From assembly GCF_013386585.1 (NCBI RefSeq), contig NZ_JACARO010000072.1, positions 1 through 44,891 on the forward strand: DNA of 44,891 nt. The letters run 5' to 3'. Under the pieces are notes generated by a model. The model did no database searches, was not told the origin of the DNA, and saw only the letters and a program-made list of their open reading frames with translations. The DNA is from Pseudomonas sp. P7548 (GTDB lineage Bacteria > Pseudomonadota > Gammaproteobacteria > Pseudomonadales > Pseudomonadaceae). Position 1 is the first letter of the stretch. Each line of letters opens with the position of its first letter. This document shows positions 31,236-40,128 of this stretch, piece by piece. The position numbers and the translations under genes were made by a program.

Positions 31236-34200
31236 AAGGGAGCTTCAACTTATCCGACTGGGCCCTCAAGCATCAGTCCTTCGTCTGGTACCTGATGTTC
31301 GTCGCGCTGCTGATGGGCGTGTTCTCGTACATGAACCTGGGCCGCGAGGAAGACCCCTCGTTCACCATCAAGACCATGGTGATCCAGACCCGCTGGCCGG
31401 GCGCGACCCAGGAAGAAACCCTCAAGCAGGTCACCGACCGCATCGAGAAAAAGCTTGAGGAGCTCGACGCCCTCGACTACGTGAAGAGCTACACCCGGCC
31501 GGGTGAGTCCACGGTGTTCGTGTTCTTGAAGGACACCACCAGCGCCAAGGACATCCCCCATATCTGGTACCTGGTGCACAAGAAAATCGACGACATTCGC
31601 GGCACCTTCCCCCAGGGTTTGCAGGGGCCGTCGTTCAACGATGAATTCGGTGACGTATTCGGCTCGGTGTACGCCTTTACCGGCGACGGCCTGACGATGC
31701 GCCAGTTGCGCGACTACGTGGAGCAGGTGCGCGCCGAGATCCGTTCGGTGCCGGGGCTGGGCAAGGTCGAGATGATCGGCCAGCAAGATGAAGTGATTTA
31801 CCTGAACTTCTCCACACGCAAACTTGCCGCCTTGGGGATCGACCAGCGCCAAGTCGTGCAGAGCCTGCAATCGCAGAACGCGGTCACGCCAGCCGGGGTG
31901 ATCGAGGCCGGGCCGGAGCGGATTTCGGTGCGTACCTCGGGGCAGTTTGCCTCGGAGAAAGACCTGGCCAACGTCAACCTGCGGCTCAACGACCGTTTTT
32001 ATCGCTTGGCGGATGTTGCCGAGATCAGCCGTGGCTACGTCGACCCGGCGCGGCCGATGTTCCGTTTCAATGGCAAGCCAGCCATCGGTTTGGCGATTGC
32101 CATGCAGAAGGGCGGCAATATCCAGTCGTTCGGCAAGGCCCTGCATGAGCGCATGGACGAGCTGACCGCCGACCTGCCGGTGGGCGTGGGCGTGCACAAG
32201 GTGTCCGACCAGGCCGAAGTGGTGGAAGAGGCCGTCGGCGGCTTTACCAGCGCGCTGTTCGAAGCCGTGATTATCGTGCTGGTGGTGAGCTTCATCAGCC
32301 TGGGCATGCGCGCAGGGTTGGTGGTGGCCTGCTCGATTCCACTGGTGCTGGCGCTGGTGTTCGTGTTCATGGAGTACAGCGGCATCACCATGCAGCGGGT
32401 GTCGCTCGGCGCGCTGATCATCGCCCTGGGCCTGTTAGTGGACGACGCGATGATCACCGTGGAGATGATGATCACACGGCTGGAAAAAGGCGAAACCAAG
32501 GAACAGGCGGCGACCTACGCCTACACCTCTACGGCGTTCCCGATGCTCACCGGTACGCTGGTGACCGTGGCCGGCTTTGTGCCGATTGGCCTCAACGCCA
32601 GTTCGGCGGGCGAGTACACCTTCACCCTGTTCGCGGTGATTGCCGTGGCGATGCTGGTGTCGTGGGTGGTGGCGGTGTTGTTCGCGCCGGTGATCGGGGT
32701 GCACATTCTCAGTGCCAACGTGAAACCCCACGATGCCGAGCCGGGGCGGATTGGCCGCGCGTTCAACGGCGGCATGCTCTGGGCGATGCGCAACCGCTGG
32801 TGGGCCATTGGTATCACCGTCGCGCTGTTCGTGGCGTCTGTATTCTCGATGCAGTTCGTGCAGAACCAGTTCTTTCCGTCATCCGACCGCCCGGAAATCC
32901 TTGTCGACCTGAACCTGCCGCAAAACGCCTCGATCAACGAGACGCGCAAGGCCGTCGACCGCCTGGAAGCGATCATCAAGGACGACCCGGACATCGCCCG
33001 TTGGAGCACCTACATCGGCCAGGGTGCGATTCGTTTCTACCTGCCCCTCGACCAGCAACTGGAAAACCCTTACTACGCGCAGCTGGTGATCGTGAGCAAG
33101 GGCCTGGAAGAACGCGGCGCCTTGATTGCGCGCCTGCAAAAACGCCTGCGTGATGACTTCGTCGGTATCGGCAGCTACGTGCAGCCACTGGAAATGGGCC
33201 CGCCTGTGGGGCGGCCGATCCAGTATCGCGTGTCGGGCAAAGACATCGACCAAGTGCGCAAGCACGCCATCGAGCTGGCGACCTTGCTGGATAAAAACAC
33301 CCACCTGGGCGAGATCATCTACGACTGGAACGAGCCGGGCAAAGTGCTGCGCGTGGACATTGCGCAAGACAAGGCGCGCCAGTTGGGGCTGTCGTCGGAA
33401 GACGTGGCGCAGTTGATGAACAGCGTGGTCAGCGGCGCCTCGGTGACCCAGGTGCACGATGACATCTACCTGATCAACGTGGTCGGCCGCGCCGAAGATG
33501 CCGAGCGCGGCACCCCGGAAACCTTGCAGAACCTGCAGATTGTCACGCCCAACGGCACGTCGATCCCGCTGCTGGCGTTTGCCACCGTGCGTTACGAGCT
33601 GGAGCAACCGCTGGTGTGGCGTCGCGACCGCAAGCCGACCATCACCATCAAGGCCTCGGTGCGCGACGAGATGCAGCCTACCGACCTGGTGAAGCAGCTG
33701 GCGCCGACCATCGAGCAATTCAGCGCCGGCTTGCCGGTGGGCTACAAGGTCGCCACCGGTGGCACCGTGGAAGAAAGCGGCAAGGCCCAGGGGCCGATTG
33801 CCAAGGTGGTGCCGCTGATGCTGTTCCTGATGGCGACCTTCCTGATGATCCAGCTGCACAGCGTGCAGAAGATGTTCCTGGTGGCCAGCGTCGCGCCGCT
33901 GGGCTTGATCGGCGTGGTGCTGGCGCTGATTCCCACGGGCACGCCCATGGGCTTTGTGGCGATCCTGGGCATCCTGGCGCTGATCGGCATCATCATCCGC
34001 AACTCGGTGATTCTGGTGACGCAGATCCACGAGTACGAACTGGCTGGCTACACGCCGTGGGACGCGGTGGTGGAAGCCACCGAGCACCGGCGCCGACCGA
34101 TCTTGCTCACCGCGGCGGCGGCGAGCCTGGGCATGATCCCCATCGCCCGTGAAGTGTTCTGGGGGCCGATGGCCTACGCGATGATTGGCGGCATCATCAT

Positions 34201-34297
34201 TGCCACGTTGCTGACCCTGTTGTTCCTGCCGGCGCTGTATGTGGCCTGGTACAAGATCCGCGAACCGAAGCAGGAACATCAGGAAAAACGTGGTTAA
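31232..34297 (+). CDS. triC: RND efflux inner-membrane pump (TriC-like)
   Basis: A 1021-residue proton-driven pump of the AcrB superfamily with twelve predicted transmembrane helices. Helix 1 is near residues 13-32, helices 2-6 run about 330-480 and helices 8-12 about 850-1005, with large periplasmic loops between. The proton-relay helix carries ALIIALGLLVDDAMITVEMM, with the Asp pair replaced only in surroundings. N-terminal NLGREEDPSFTIKTMVIQTR is typical of the TriC/MexN-like branch rather than the MexB branch. No outer-membrane channel gene follows, as in P. aeruginosa triABC, which uses OpmH encoded elsewhere. Likely substrates include biocides such as triclosan (by analogy). Confidence 0.9.
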   Translation: MKGSFNLSDWALKHQSFVWYLMFVALLMGVFSYMNLGREEDPSFTIKTMVIQTRWPGATQEETLKQVTDRIEKKLEELDALDYVKSYTRPGESTVFVFLKDTTSAKDIPHIWYLVHKKIDDIRGTFPQGLQGPSFNDEFGDVFGSVYAFTGDGLTMRQLRDYVEQVRAEIRSVPGLGKVEMIGQQDEVIYLNFSTRKLAALGIDQRQVVQSLQSQNAVTPAGVIEAGPERISVRTSGQFASEKDLANVNLRLNDRFYRLADVAEISRGYVDPARPMFRFNGKPAIGLAIAMQKGGNIQSFGKALHERMDELTADLPVGVGVHKVSDQAEVVEEAVGGFTSALFEAVIIVLVVSFISLGMRAGLVVACSIPLVLALVFVFMEYSGITMQRVSLGALIIALGLLVDDAMITVEMMITRLEKGETKEQAATYAYTSTAFPMLTGTLVTVAGFVPIGLNASSAGEYTFTLFAVIAVAMLVSWVVAVLFAPVIGVHILSANVKPHDAEPGRIGRAFNGGMLWAMRNRWWAIGITVALFVASVFSMQFVQNQFFPSSDRPEILVDLNLPQNASINETRKAVDRLEAIIKDDPDIARWSTYIGQGAIRFYLPLDQQLENPYYAQLVIVSKGLEERGALIARLQKRLRDDFVGIGSYVQPLEMGPPVGRPIQYRVSGKDIDQVRKHAIELATLLDKNTHLGEIIYDWNEPGKVLRVDIAQDKARQLGLSSEDVAQLMNSVVSGASVTQVHDDIYLINVVGRAEDAERGTPETLQNLQIVTPNGTSIPLLAFATVRYELEQPLVWRRDRKPTITIKASVRDEMQPTDLVKQLAPTIEQFSAGLPVGYKVATGGTVEESGKAQGPIAKVVPLMLFLMATFLMIQLHSVQKMFLVASVAPLGLIGVVLALIPTGTPMGFVAILGILALIGIIIRNSVILVTQIHEYELAGYTPWDAVVEATEHRRRPILLTAAAASLGMIPIAREVFWGPMAYAMIGGIIIATLLTLLFLPALYVAWYKIREPKQEHQEKRG

Positions 34298-34299
34298 AC

Positions 34300-34390
34300 C
34301 TGTGGGAGCTGGCTTGCCTGCGATAGCGGTCTACCCGTCAGCGAATGAGTGGCTGACGCACCGCTATCGCAGGCAAGCCCGCTCCCACAG
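34300..34390. repeat. REP-pair inverted repeat, CTATCGCAGGCAAG family
   Basis: The left arm CTGTGGGAGCTGGCTTGCCT and right arm ending GGCAAGCCCGCTCCCACAG pair, with inner GCGATAGCGG/CCGCTATCGC. It lies 3 nt after the triC stop and may serve as its terminator or stability element. Confidence 0.8.
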
Positions 34391-34493
34391 TTGGATATTT
34401 ATGCTGTAGGAAGTATCTCGAAATACCTTTCGTTCCTCCTGCTAGCCCCCGGGTGTTTTACCCTCGACCCCCCTTCGGCACAGGATGAGCACC

Positions 34494-36650
34494 ATGAACT
34501 GGCAACATCATTTCCTACTGGCCTGCACGCTCCTTCTCTCTCCACTGGTCTCTGCTGCCACGGTCCTGGAAAACCCTCAGTGGCGCGTCGAGCTCGACCC
34601 CGCCACCCTGGGCATCCGCGTCACACCCAGCGGCCAGTCGTCGGTGCAGGCTTCAAGCGGCGTGCAGGCGCACGTCGTCAGTCAACTTTCACATAATCAG
34701 CAGCAGGCCAGCTGGCAGTGGGATGAGGGCGCCTTTCGTATCACTGCCACCCTTGAGCAACGTGACTTGCTGCTGTCCCTCCACGCACGGGAGCCCGGCG
34801 CACTGGCGATCCTCCAGCAACCGGCCAGTGCCATGGGACGCGGTGTGATGTGGCCATTGGCCGAAGGGCATTACGTGCCGGCCGATAACCCGGTGTGGAA
34901 GGCCTTCCTGCTGGACCAGGGCGAGCTCAACACCACCCAGGACCTCAGCCTGCCCCTCTGGGGTCTGGACCATGGCGGCTTCACCCTGAATTGGCTGCTG
35001 ACCAACCCCTACAACAACCGCCTGCACTGGCAGGAAGGCATGGTCCTGTCATTGGCCCATGAGTTCACCTCGCTCGATCCCTCTGCACCGATGACCCTGC
35101 TGTTGCACCTGGGCGACGCCGACCCGTTGGCCGGTGCCAAGCGCTATCGCCAATGGTTGGTGGAGCAGGGCCGCTATGAATCGTTGGCAGACAAGTTTCG
35201 GCAAACGCCCGAAGCGCAAAAACTGCTGGGCGCCAGCCATGTGTACCTGTGGGGCAATGATCTGCTGGCATCGAGCGACGTGCGTGACTGGCCGCTGTTG
35301 CTCAAGCGCTTGCGTGGCCATGAACTCAAAGGCTTGCTGGATAAGGAGGCGGCAAAGGTTCTGGCGCAGACGTCGGCGCTCAATCGCTACGAGCAGGGCG
35401 TGTTGCTCCGGGGCCTTAACGCCGCGATCAACAAGAAAGCCCGGCAGCGCTGGCAGGTCGAGGAACCCGATATGACGCAGCTCGCTGCCCGCTACGGCGA
35501 GCTGCGCGCCGAATTGGCCGTGGCGTTCGCCGGAGCATTGAGTGATACGCCGGGAACCTGGGGTGGCCAGACGATTGAGACGCTGCGTCAATCCGGCCTG
35601 CAACGCCTGTTGCTGACCCTTGGCGAAGGCTGGGAAGGTGGCCTCTGGCACCCCGAAGCGATTCGCTCAGGTGTCGCTGCCGGTTACCTCATGGCGCCCT
35701 ACGACTCCTATGAAACCGCCTTGTCCGCCACCGAAAACCCGGACTGGACCACCGCGCACCTGGGCAGTAAGGCCTACCGCGACTGCGCGATCGTGTTGAA
35801 GAGCGGCACGTTGAAAACCGGCTTCCAGCAATCGGGCCACTACACCGACCCCCGTTGCGTAAGGCCCTTGCTGGAAGACCGGGTGAAGGCCGTGCAGGCC
35901 AAGTCCGGTTTCAACGCCTGGTTCCTCGATGCGTACGCGACAAGCATGGTGTTCGACAGCTATCGCGACAGCGCGCCGATGTCCCAGGCACAGAATGCCC
36001 AAGGCAATATCGACGCCTCCCGGTGGATCAATACGGTGCTCAAGCTGCCGGCCGGTTCCGAAGACGGCAACGCCATCACCGCCCAGGGCATCCTGTTTGC
36101 CCATGGCATGCAGACTCCGGTGATGGGCTGGGGTGACCAGGACATGACCAAAGATAAGCAATCACCCTATTACGTGGGTAACTGGTACCCGCCGGAGCAA
36201 CCTGCGGTGTTCTTCAAGCAAGTGCCGTTGAAGGAGCCGTTTCGCACGGTGTATTTCGAGCCGAGTATGCGCCTGCCGTTGTACCAGGCGGTGTTCCACG
36301 GGTCGGTCATCACCACGCATCACTGGCTGTTCGACAGCCTGAAGCTGAGCAATGTGCGGGCAGAGAACGAGTTGACCCAACTGCTCTACAACGTGCCGCC
36401 GCTGTATCACCTGAGTGCCGGGACGGTTAAGCAGCGATTGCCCATCATTCAACGCCAGGACGCGTTTTTCCGCCCGTTGCATCAACGCTTGGCCACGCAG
36501 GAAATGACGGGCTTTCGGTGGCTGACAGCTGATCGGCGTGTGCAGGAAACCACCTTTGCAGATGGCACGCGGTTGATCGCCAATTTTGCCGAGCGCAGTG
36601 TGACGGCGTTGGTGGTGGGCGAAGATCCAGTGGTGTACCAGGTGAAATAG
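34494..36650 (+). CDS. Secreted glycoside hydrolase, GH101/GH129-related
   Basis: A 718-residue exported protein. The signal peptide is MNWQHHFLLACTLLLSPLVS with cleavage near VSA-ATV. A beta-sandwich-like N-terminal part (about 25-235) precedes a catalytic region (about 300-600). That region contains FNAWFLDAYATSMVFDSY, whose aspartate is a candidate nucleophile, and NAITAQGILFAHGMQTPVMG. I associate it with the GH101-related family seen in pseudomonads (Pfam Glyco_hydro_129 group). This is a recollection of pattern, not a search result. Such enzymes act on alpha-N-acetylgalactosamine linkages of O-glycans, but the substrate here is unproven. I prefer ATG at 34494 because AGGA is 8 nt upstream, whereas ATG at 34485 overlaps it. 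Monocistronic, flanked by REP repeats on both sides. Confidence 0.75.
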   Translation: MNWQHHFLLACTLLLSPLVSAATVLENPQWRVELDPATLGIRVTPSGQSSVQASSGVQAHVVSQLSHNQQQASWQWDEGAFRITATLEQRDLLLSLHAREPGALAILQQPASAMGRGVMWPLAEGHYVPADNPVWKAFLLDQGELNTTQDLSLPLWGLDHGGFTLNWLLTNPYNNRLHWQEGMVLSLAHEFTSLDPSAPMTLLLHLGDADPLAGAKRYRQWLVEQGRYESLADKFRQTPEAQKLLGASHVYLWGNDLLASSDVRDWPLLLKRLRGHELKGLLDKEAAKVLAQTSALNRYEQGVLLRGLNAAINKKARQRWQVEEPDMTQLAARYGELRAELAVAFAGALSDTPGTWGGQTIETLRQSGLQRLLLTLGEGWEGGLWHPEAIRSGVAAGYLMAPYDSYETALSATENPDWTTAHLGSKAYRDCAIVLKSGTLKTGFQQSGHYTDPRCVRPLLEDRVKAVQAKSGFNAWFLDAYATSMVFDSYRDSAPMSQAQNAQGNIDASRWINTVLKLPAGSEDGNAITAQGILFAHGMQTPVMGWGDQDMTKDKQSPYYVGNWYPPEQPAVFFKQVPLKEPFRTVYFEPSMRLPLYQAVFHGSVITTHHWLFDSLKLSNVRAENELTQLLYNVPPLYHLSAGTVKQRLPIIQRQDAFFRPLHQRLATQEMTGFRWLTADRRVQETTFADGTRLIANFAERSVTALVVGEDPVVYQVK

Positions 36651-36720
36651 CTATCGCAGGCAAGCCAGCGCCTACAGGGGAACGCATTCCAACTGTGGGA
36701 GCTGGCTTGCCCGCGATGAG
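36651..36720. repeat. REP-like inverted repeat after the glycoside hydrolase
   Basis: CTATCGCAGGCAAGCCAGC pairs with GCTGGCTTGCCCGCGATGAG. The family is the same as at 34300-34390. It begins one base after the TAG stop codon. Confidence 0.75.
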
Positions 36721-36741
36721 GCCGGCCCAGACGCAAAAAAT

Positions 36742-37368
36742 CTAAATTTTTCTCCACACACTCGCCAACCACGGCTGCTGCTCCCGAGGCAACCCCGCCG
36801 GCCGATAGTAATGCTCCAGCTCTTCAAACCCGGCCTCGGTCAACAGCACCCGCCACGCTTCAAGGTCGTGATAAGACCCGTACCGTGGCCCATTCCAGCC
36901 TTCCTGGTTCTCACCTCGAGGATTGGAGCTGAACAATACGCCGCCAGGCTTCAACGCCCCATGCAGCTGCTTGAGCACGCGCGGCAACTCCTGCTTGGGA
37001 ACATGAAACAGCACGGCGTTGGCAAAGATCCCGTCGAAGCGTTCGGCCGGCAGGTCCAGCTTGAGGAAGTCCTGTTGCAGCACTTCACAGCCACTGTCTT
37101 CACGCGCCATCTGCGCAAAGCGCTCTGAGCCGTCCAGCCCTACGGCGATGTGCCCCATGCGCGTGAACGTCTGCAAATCCCGCCCCGGCCCGCAGCCGAA
37201 ATCCAGCACAGTAAAGGGCGCCGTGCCCTGGATATGCCGCAGCAGCGCGTCGATGTTCTGGCTCACATCATGATCGCGGGTGCCTTCACGGAAGTCCTCG
37301 GCCACCTTGTTGTAGTGGCCGAGGGTGGTGGAGGTAATCTGGTCGAGGTCGTCGGGTTTGAGGGGCAT
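36742..37368 (-). CDS. Class I SAM-dependent methyltransferase
   Basis: A 208-residue cytosolic enzyme. The SAM-binding motif VLDFGCGPGRDLQTF is at about residues 54-68, with the acidic end of strand beta-2 in AVGLDGSERF and the LKPGGVLF post-motif. The N-terminal segment LGHYNKVAEDFREGTRDHDV is common in small methyltransferases of unknown substrate. It is 39 nt downstream of metI on the same strand and could be cotranscribed with the organosulfur operon. No substrate can be named. Confidence 0.88.
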   Translation of the reverse strand: MPLKPDDLDQITSTTLGHYNKVAEDFREGTRDHDVSQNIDALLRHIQGTAPFTVLDFGCGPGRDLQTFTRMGHIAVGLDGSERFAQMAREDSGCEVLQQDFLKLDLPAERFDGIFANAVLFHVPKQELPRVLKQLHGALKPGGVLFSSNPRGENQEGWNGPRYGSYHDLEAWRVLLTEAGFEELEHYYRPAGLPREQQPWLASVWRKI

Positions 37369-37407
37369 GACGGGAAGTACCGGGCGTTGAGATAGCCCGA
37401 CTATACC

Positions 37408-38052
37408 TCACCGCTTGTTGAGCACCCGCGCCAGGCGATCACCCCCCAACTGAATCACCGCCACCAGAATCACCAGCAGCACGATCACCGTGAGCATGAT
37501 CTGCGTATCGAAGCGCTGATAACCATAGCGGTAGGCGATATCCCCCAGCCCACCTGCGCCAATCGCCCCCGCCATCGCCGACGAGTTGATCATGGTCACC
37601 AACGTGATGGTGAACCCGCCGACAATCCCCGGCAGCGCTTCTGGCAACAGCACATGCCAGATGATGTGCCAGCGCCGGCAGCCCATGGCTTGTGCGGCTT
37701 CGATCAGGCCATGGTCGACCTCGCGCAAGCTCACCTCGGCGATCCGCGCAAAGAACGGTGTGGCGGCGATGGTCAGCGGCACGACGGCGGCCCATACGCC
37801 ATAGGTGGTGCCGACGATCAGCCGCGTGAAGGGGATCAAGGCCACCATCAGGATCAAAAACGGAATAGAGCGGAACAGATTGACGAACGCCCCCAGCACG
37901 CGGTTAAGCGTCGGGGCCTGGTAAATACCGCCCTTGTTGCTGGTCACCAGGAACACCGCCAGCGGAATCCCCACCAGCAACGCTATCAGCGACGACACGC
38001 CCACCATCAGCAAGGTGTCGATGGCGCCCTGCACTAAACGATCAAACCACAT
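37408..38052 (-). CDS. metI: Methionine-type ABC transporter permease MetI
   Basis: A 214-residue inner-membrane permease with five hydrophobic segments. The family signatures LFRSIPFLILMVALIPFTRL and the coupling loop GLIEAAQAMGCRRWHIIWHV are clear. The end, VILLVILVAVIQLGGDRLAR, is typical of MetI. Its start overlaps the end of metN by 11 nt. It is the last transporter gene of the minus-strand organosulfur operon. Confidence 0.95.
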   Translation of the reverse strand: MWFDRLVQGAIDTLLMVGVSSLIALLVGIPLAVFLVTSNKGGIYQAPTLNRVLGAFVNLFRSIPFLILMVALIPFTRLIVGTTYGVWAAVVPLTIAATPFFARIAEVSLREVDHGLIEAAQAMGCRRWHIIWHVLLPEALPGIVGGFTITLVTMINSSAMAGAIGAGGLGDIAYRYGYQRFDTQIMLTVIVLLVILVAVIQLGGDRLARVLNKR

Positions 38053-39157
38053 AGCCCAGCACCTCTGCGTGTTGTGCCCAATTGCCGGCGCGGGTGCACA
38101 GTTCTTCGGGCGTGTGGGGCGAGCCGCTCACCGCCAGCAGCAGTTGCCCGAGGGCGTGGCCCTGGATGCGTTCCACGCCGCCTTGCAGCAAGCGCACCCG
38201 CCCGCCGAGGGCGCTGAACAGCGCAGCCAGGTCTGGCTCATCGGTGTCGCTGCCGGTGAACTGCAAGCGCAGTACCACCGCGGCCTCCGCCGACGTCGGG
38301 CTGGCTTGCAAACGGTTGTGCAGTTCTTCCGGCAGCCCATGTTGCAGCGGCGCCAGCAGGGTCTTGCTGACCTCGTGCTGCGGGTTGCCAAATACTTGCC
38401 ACACCGGGCCTTGCTCGACGATACGCCCGTGTTCGAGCACCACCACGCGGTCGCAAATCTCGCGGATCACTGCCATTTCGTGGGTGATCAGCACGATGGT
38501 CAAACCCAGGCGTTTGTTGATCTCACGCAGCAGGCCGAGGATCGACTGGGTAGTCTCCGGGTCGAGGGCCGAGGTGGCCTCGTCGCACAGCAAAATTTCA
38601 GGGTCGTGCACCAACGAGCGGGCGATGCCCACCCGTTGTTTCTGCCCACCGGACAGCTGCGCAGGGTAAGACGTGTGCTTATCCTGCAAGCCCACCAGTT
38701 CCAACAGCTCACGCACCTTCTGCTCGCGCTGCAATTTCGGCACGCCGGCCACTTTCAGCGGCAGCTCGACGTTCTGCCACACCGTCTTGGCCGACATCAG
38801 GTTGAAGTGCTGGAAGATCATGCCGATGCGCCGGCGCAGCGCCACCAAGCGGTCTTCGTCGAAGTCGCCGATGTCCACTTGGTCGATCAGCACGCGTCCG
38901 CTGCTGGGCTGCTCCAGGCGGTTGATGGTACGGATCAGCGACGACTTACCGGCGCCGCTGCGGCCGATGATGCCGAACACTTCACCGCGCTGGATCGCCA
39001 GGTCGATGCCTTGCAAGGCATGCACGGCGCCGTCGTAGGTCTTGCCCAGGTTGATAAAGCGTACATGGGCACGGTTCAGGTCGGGGTGCAGTTCAGTCTG
39101 CTCGGCGTCCCTGGGCGGCAAGCCCAGGTCGCGCAGTTGGGCGTGGGCGGCGGTCAT
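38042..39157 (-). CDS. metN: Methionine-type ABC transporter ATPase MetN
   Basis: A 371-residue ATPase. Walker A is GRSGAGKS (about 62-69), the signature LSGGQKQRVGIARSL, Walker B ILLCDEATSALDPE and the H-loop VLITHEMAVIREICDR. A C-terminal NIL-type regulatory domain (about 295-371) is present, which in E. coli MetN binds methionine and shuts down transport. Some 25-30 extra residues at the N-terminus precede VRFINLGKTYDG compared with E. coli MetN. It overlaps metQ by 4 nt (ATGA). Confidence 0.95.
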   Translation of the reverse strand: MTAAHAQLRDLGLPPRDAEQTELHPDLNRAHVRFINLGKTYDGAVHALQGIDLAIQRGEVFGIIGRSGAGKSSLIRTINRLEQPSSGRVLIDQVDIGDFDEDRLVALRRRIGMIFQHFNLMSAKTVWQNVELPLKVAGVPKLQREQKVRELLELVGLQDKHTSYPAQLSGGQKQRVGIARSLVHDPEILLCDEATSALDPETTQSILGLLREINKRLGLTIVLITHEMAVIREICDRVVVLEHGRIVEQGPVWQVFGNPQHEVSKTLLAPLQHGLPEELHNRLQASPTSAEAAVVLRLQFTGSDTDEPDLAALFSALGGRVRLLQGGVERIQGHALGQLLLAVSGSPHTPEELCTRAGNWAQHAEVLGYVV

Positions 39158-39969
39158 TTTTTATCTTCCCAGCCGACCTGGTAGAGCTTGCCCAGGGATT
39201 TATCCAGCGCAGCACGCACCACCGGCGAGTGCTGGTAGATGTCGACGAACTTGATCACGCGCGGGTCGGTTTTGCTTTTCGGCTGGATCACGAACTGGAT
39301 CACGTATTCCGGGTGGTCGAGGCCGTCGAACAGCAGCGCCGACTCCGCGTCGAAGGTCTTGGACAGGCGGATGTACGCCGGGTAGCCCTGCACCAGGTCG
39401 GCGTCGTCATAGGCACGCACCAGTTGCACGGCCTCGACTTGCAGGATCTTGATCTTTTTCGGGTTGGAAACGATGTCTTCTTCGGTGGCCTTGTAGCCCA
39501 CGCCCGGCTTGAGGGTGATCAGCCCGGCCTTGGCCAGCAGTTGCAAGCCACGCCCGCTGTTGATCGGGTCGTTGGCGATGGCCACGCTGGCGCCCTGGGG
39601 CAGGTCGTTGATGCTTTTGTACTTCTTCGAATACAGGCCGACGTTGTTGATGATGCCCGGGGCGTAGGGCACCAGGTCAAAGCCTGCGGCAGCCTTGGCG
39701 TTTTCCAGGAACGGGATGTGCTGGAAGTAGTTCACATCGATATCGCCGGCCGCCAGGCTGACGTTGGGGGCGATCCAGTCGGTGAACTCCACCAGCTCGA
39801 CTTTCAAACCCTGCTTGCCGGCCTCGGCCACAGCGGCTTCCAGGGGTATTGCGAAGGCGGCGGTGGTGCCGATTTTCAGGGGTGCATCGGCGGCGAAGAC
39901 GGCCGAGCTGAACAAACCAAACGCCAGGGCCAGTGCTTTGACTGGGTGGGTGAGCAGTGTTTTTTTCAT
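39154..39969 (-). CDS. metQ: Methionine-type substrate-binding protein MetQ
   Basis: A 271-residue periplasmic receptor. The signal peptide MKKTLLTHPVKALALAFGLF ends at AVFA-ADAPLK and has no lipobox. Family motifs: FTDWIAPNVSLAAGDIDVNY, IANDPINSGRGLQLLAKAGL and DDADLVQGYPAYIRLSKTF. Three consecutive in-frame ATG codons occur (39975, 39972, 39969). I use the last because GGAA is best spaced to it. It shares the family with the orphan receptor at 23383 but is clearly divergent. In this operon it may bind methionine sulfoxide or another sulfur ester that the upstream oxygenases process (inference). Confidence 0.94.
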   Translation of the reverse strand: MKKTLLTHPVKALALAFGLFSSAVFAADAPLKIGTTAAFAIPLEAAVAEAGKQGLKVELVEFTDWIAPNVSLAAGDIDVNYFQHIPFLENAKAAAGFDLVPYAPGIINNVGLYSKKYKSINDLPQGASVAIANDPINSGRGLQLLAKAGLITLKPGVGYKATEEDIVSNPKKIKILQVEAVQLVRAYDDADLVQGYPAYIRLSKTFDAESALLFDGLDHPEYVIQFVIQPKSKTDPRVIKFVDIYQHSPVVRAALDKSLGKLYQVGWEDKK

Positions 39970-40015
39970 CATCATTTTCCAGTCATAAGGTGTCGGTATT
40001 AACAATGCGGTCCAC

Positions 40016-40104
40016 TGTGGGAGCCGGCTTGCCTGCGATAGCGGTCTATCAGTTGCAGGTGCTTTTGCTGACACACCGCTATCGCAGGCAAGCCAGCTCC
40101 CACA
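40016..40104. repeat. REP-pair inverted repeat inside the organosulfur operon
   Basis: TGTGGGAGCCGGCTTGCCTG pairs with CAGGCAAGCCAGCTCCCACA, with inner GCGATAGCGG/CCGCTATCGC. It fills the only large gap (159 nt) of the operon, between the monooxygenase and metQ. It may set different transcript levels for the two halves. Confidence 0.8.
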
Positions 40105-40128
40105 TTTTTTGTGGTTCACAGTTTTGGT

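Noticed and set aside
32879..34279. Minus-strand 466-codon frame opposite the RND pump
   Set aside because: Antisense shadow: its histidine-rich translation mirrors Val/Met codons of the pump's transmembrane region.
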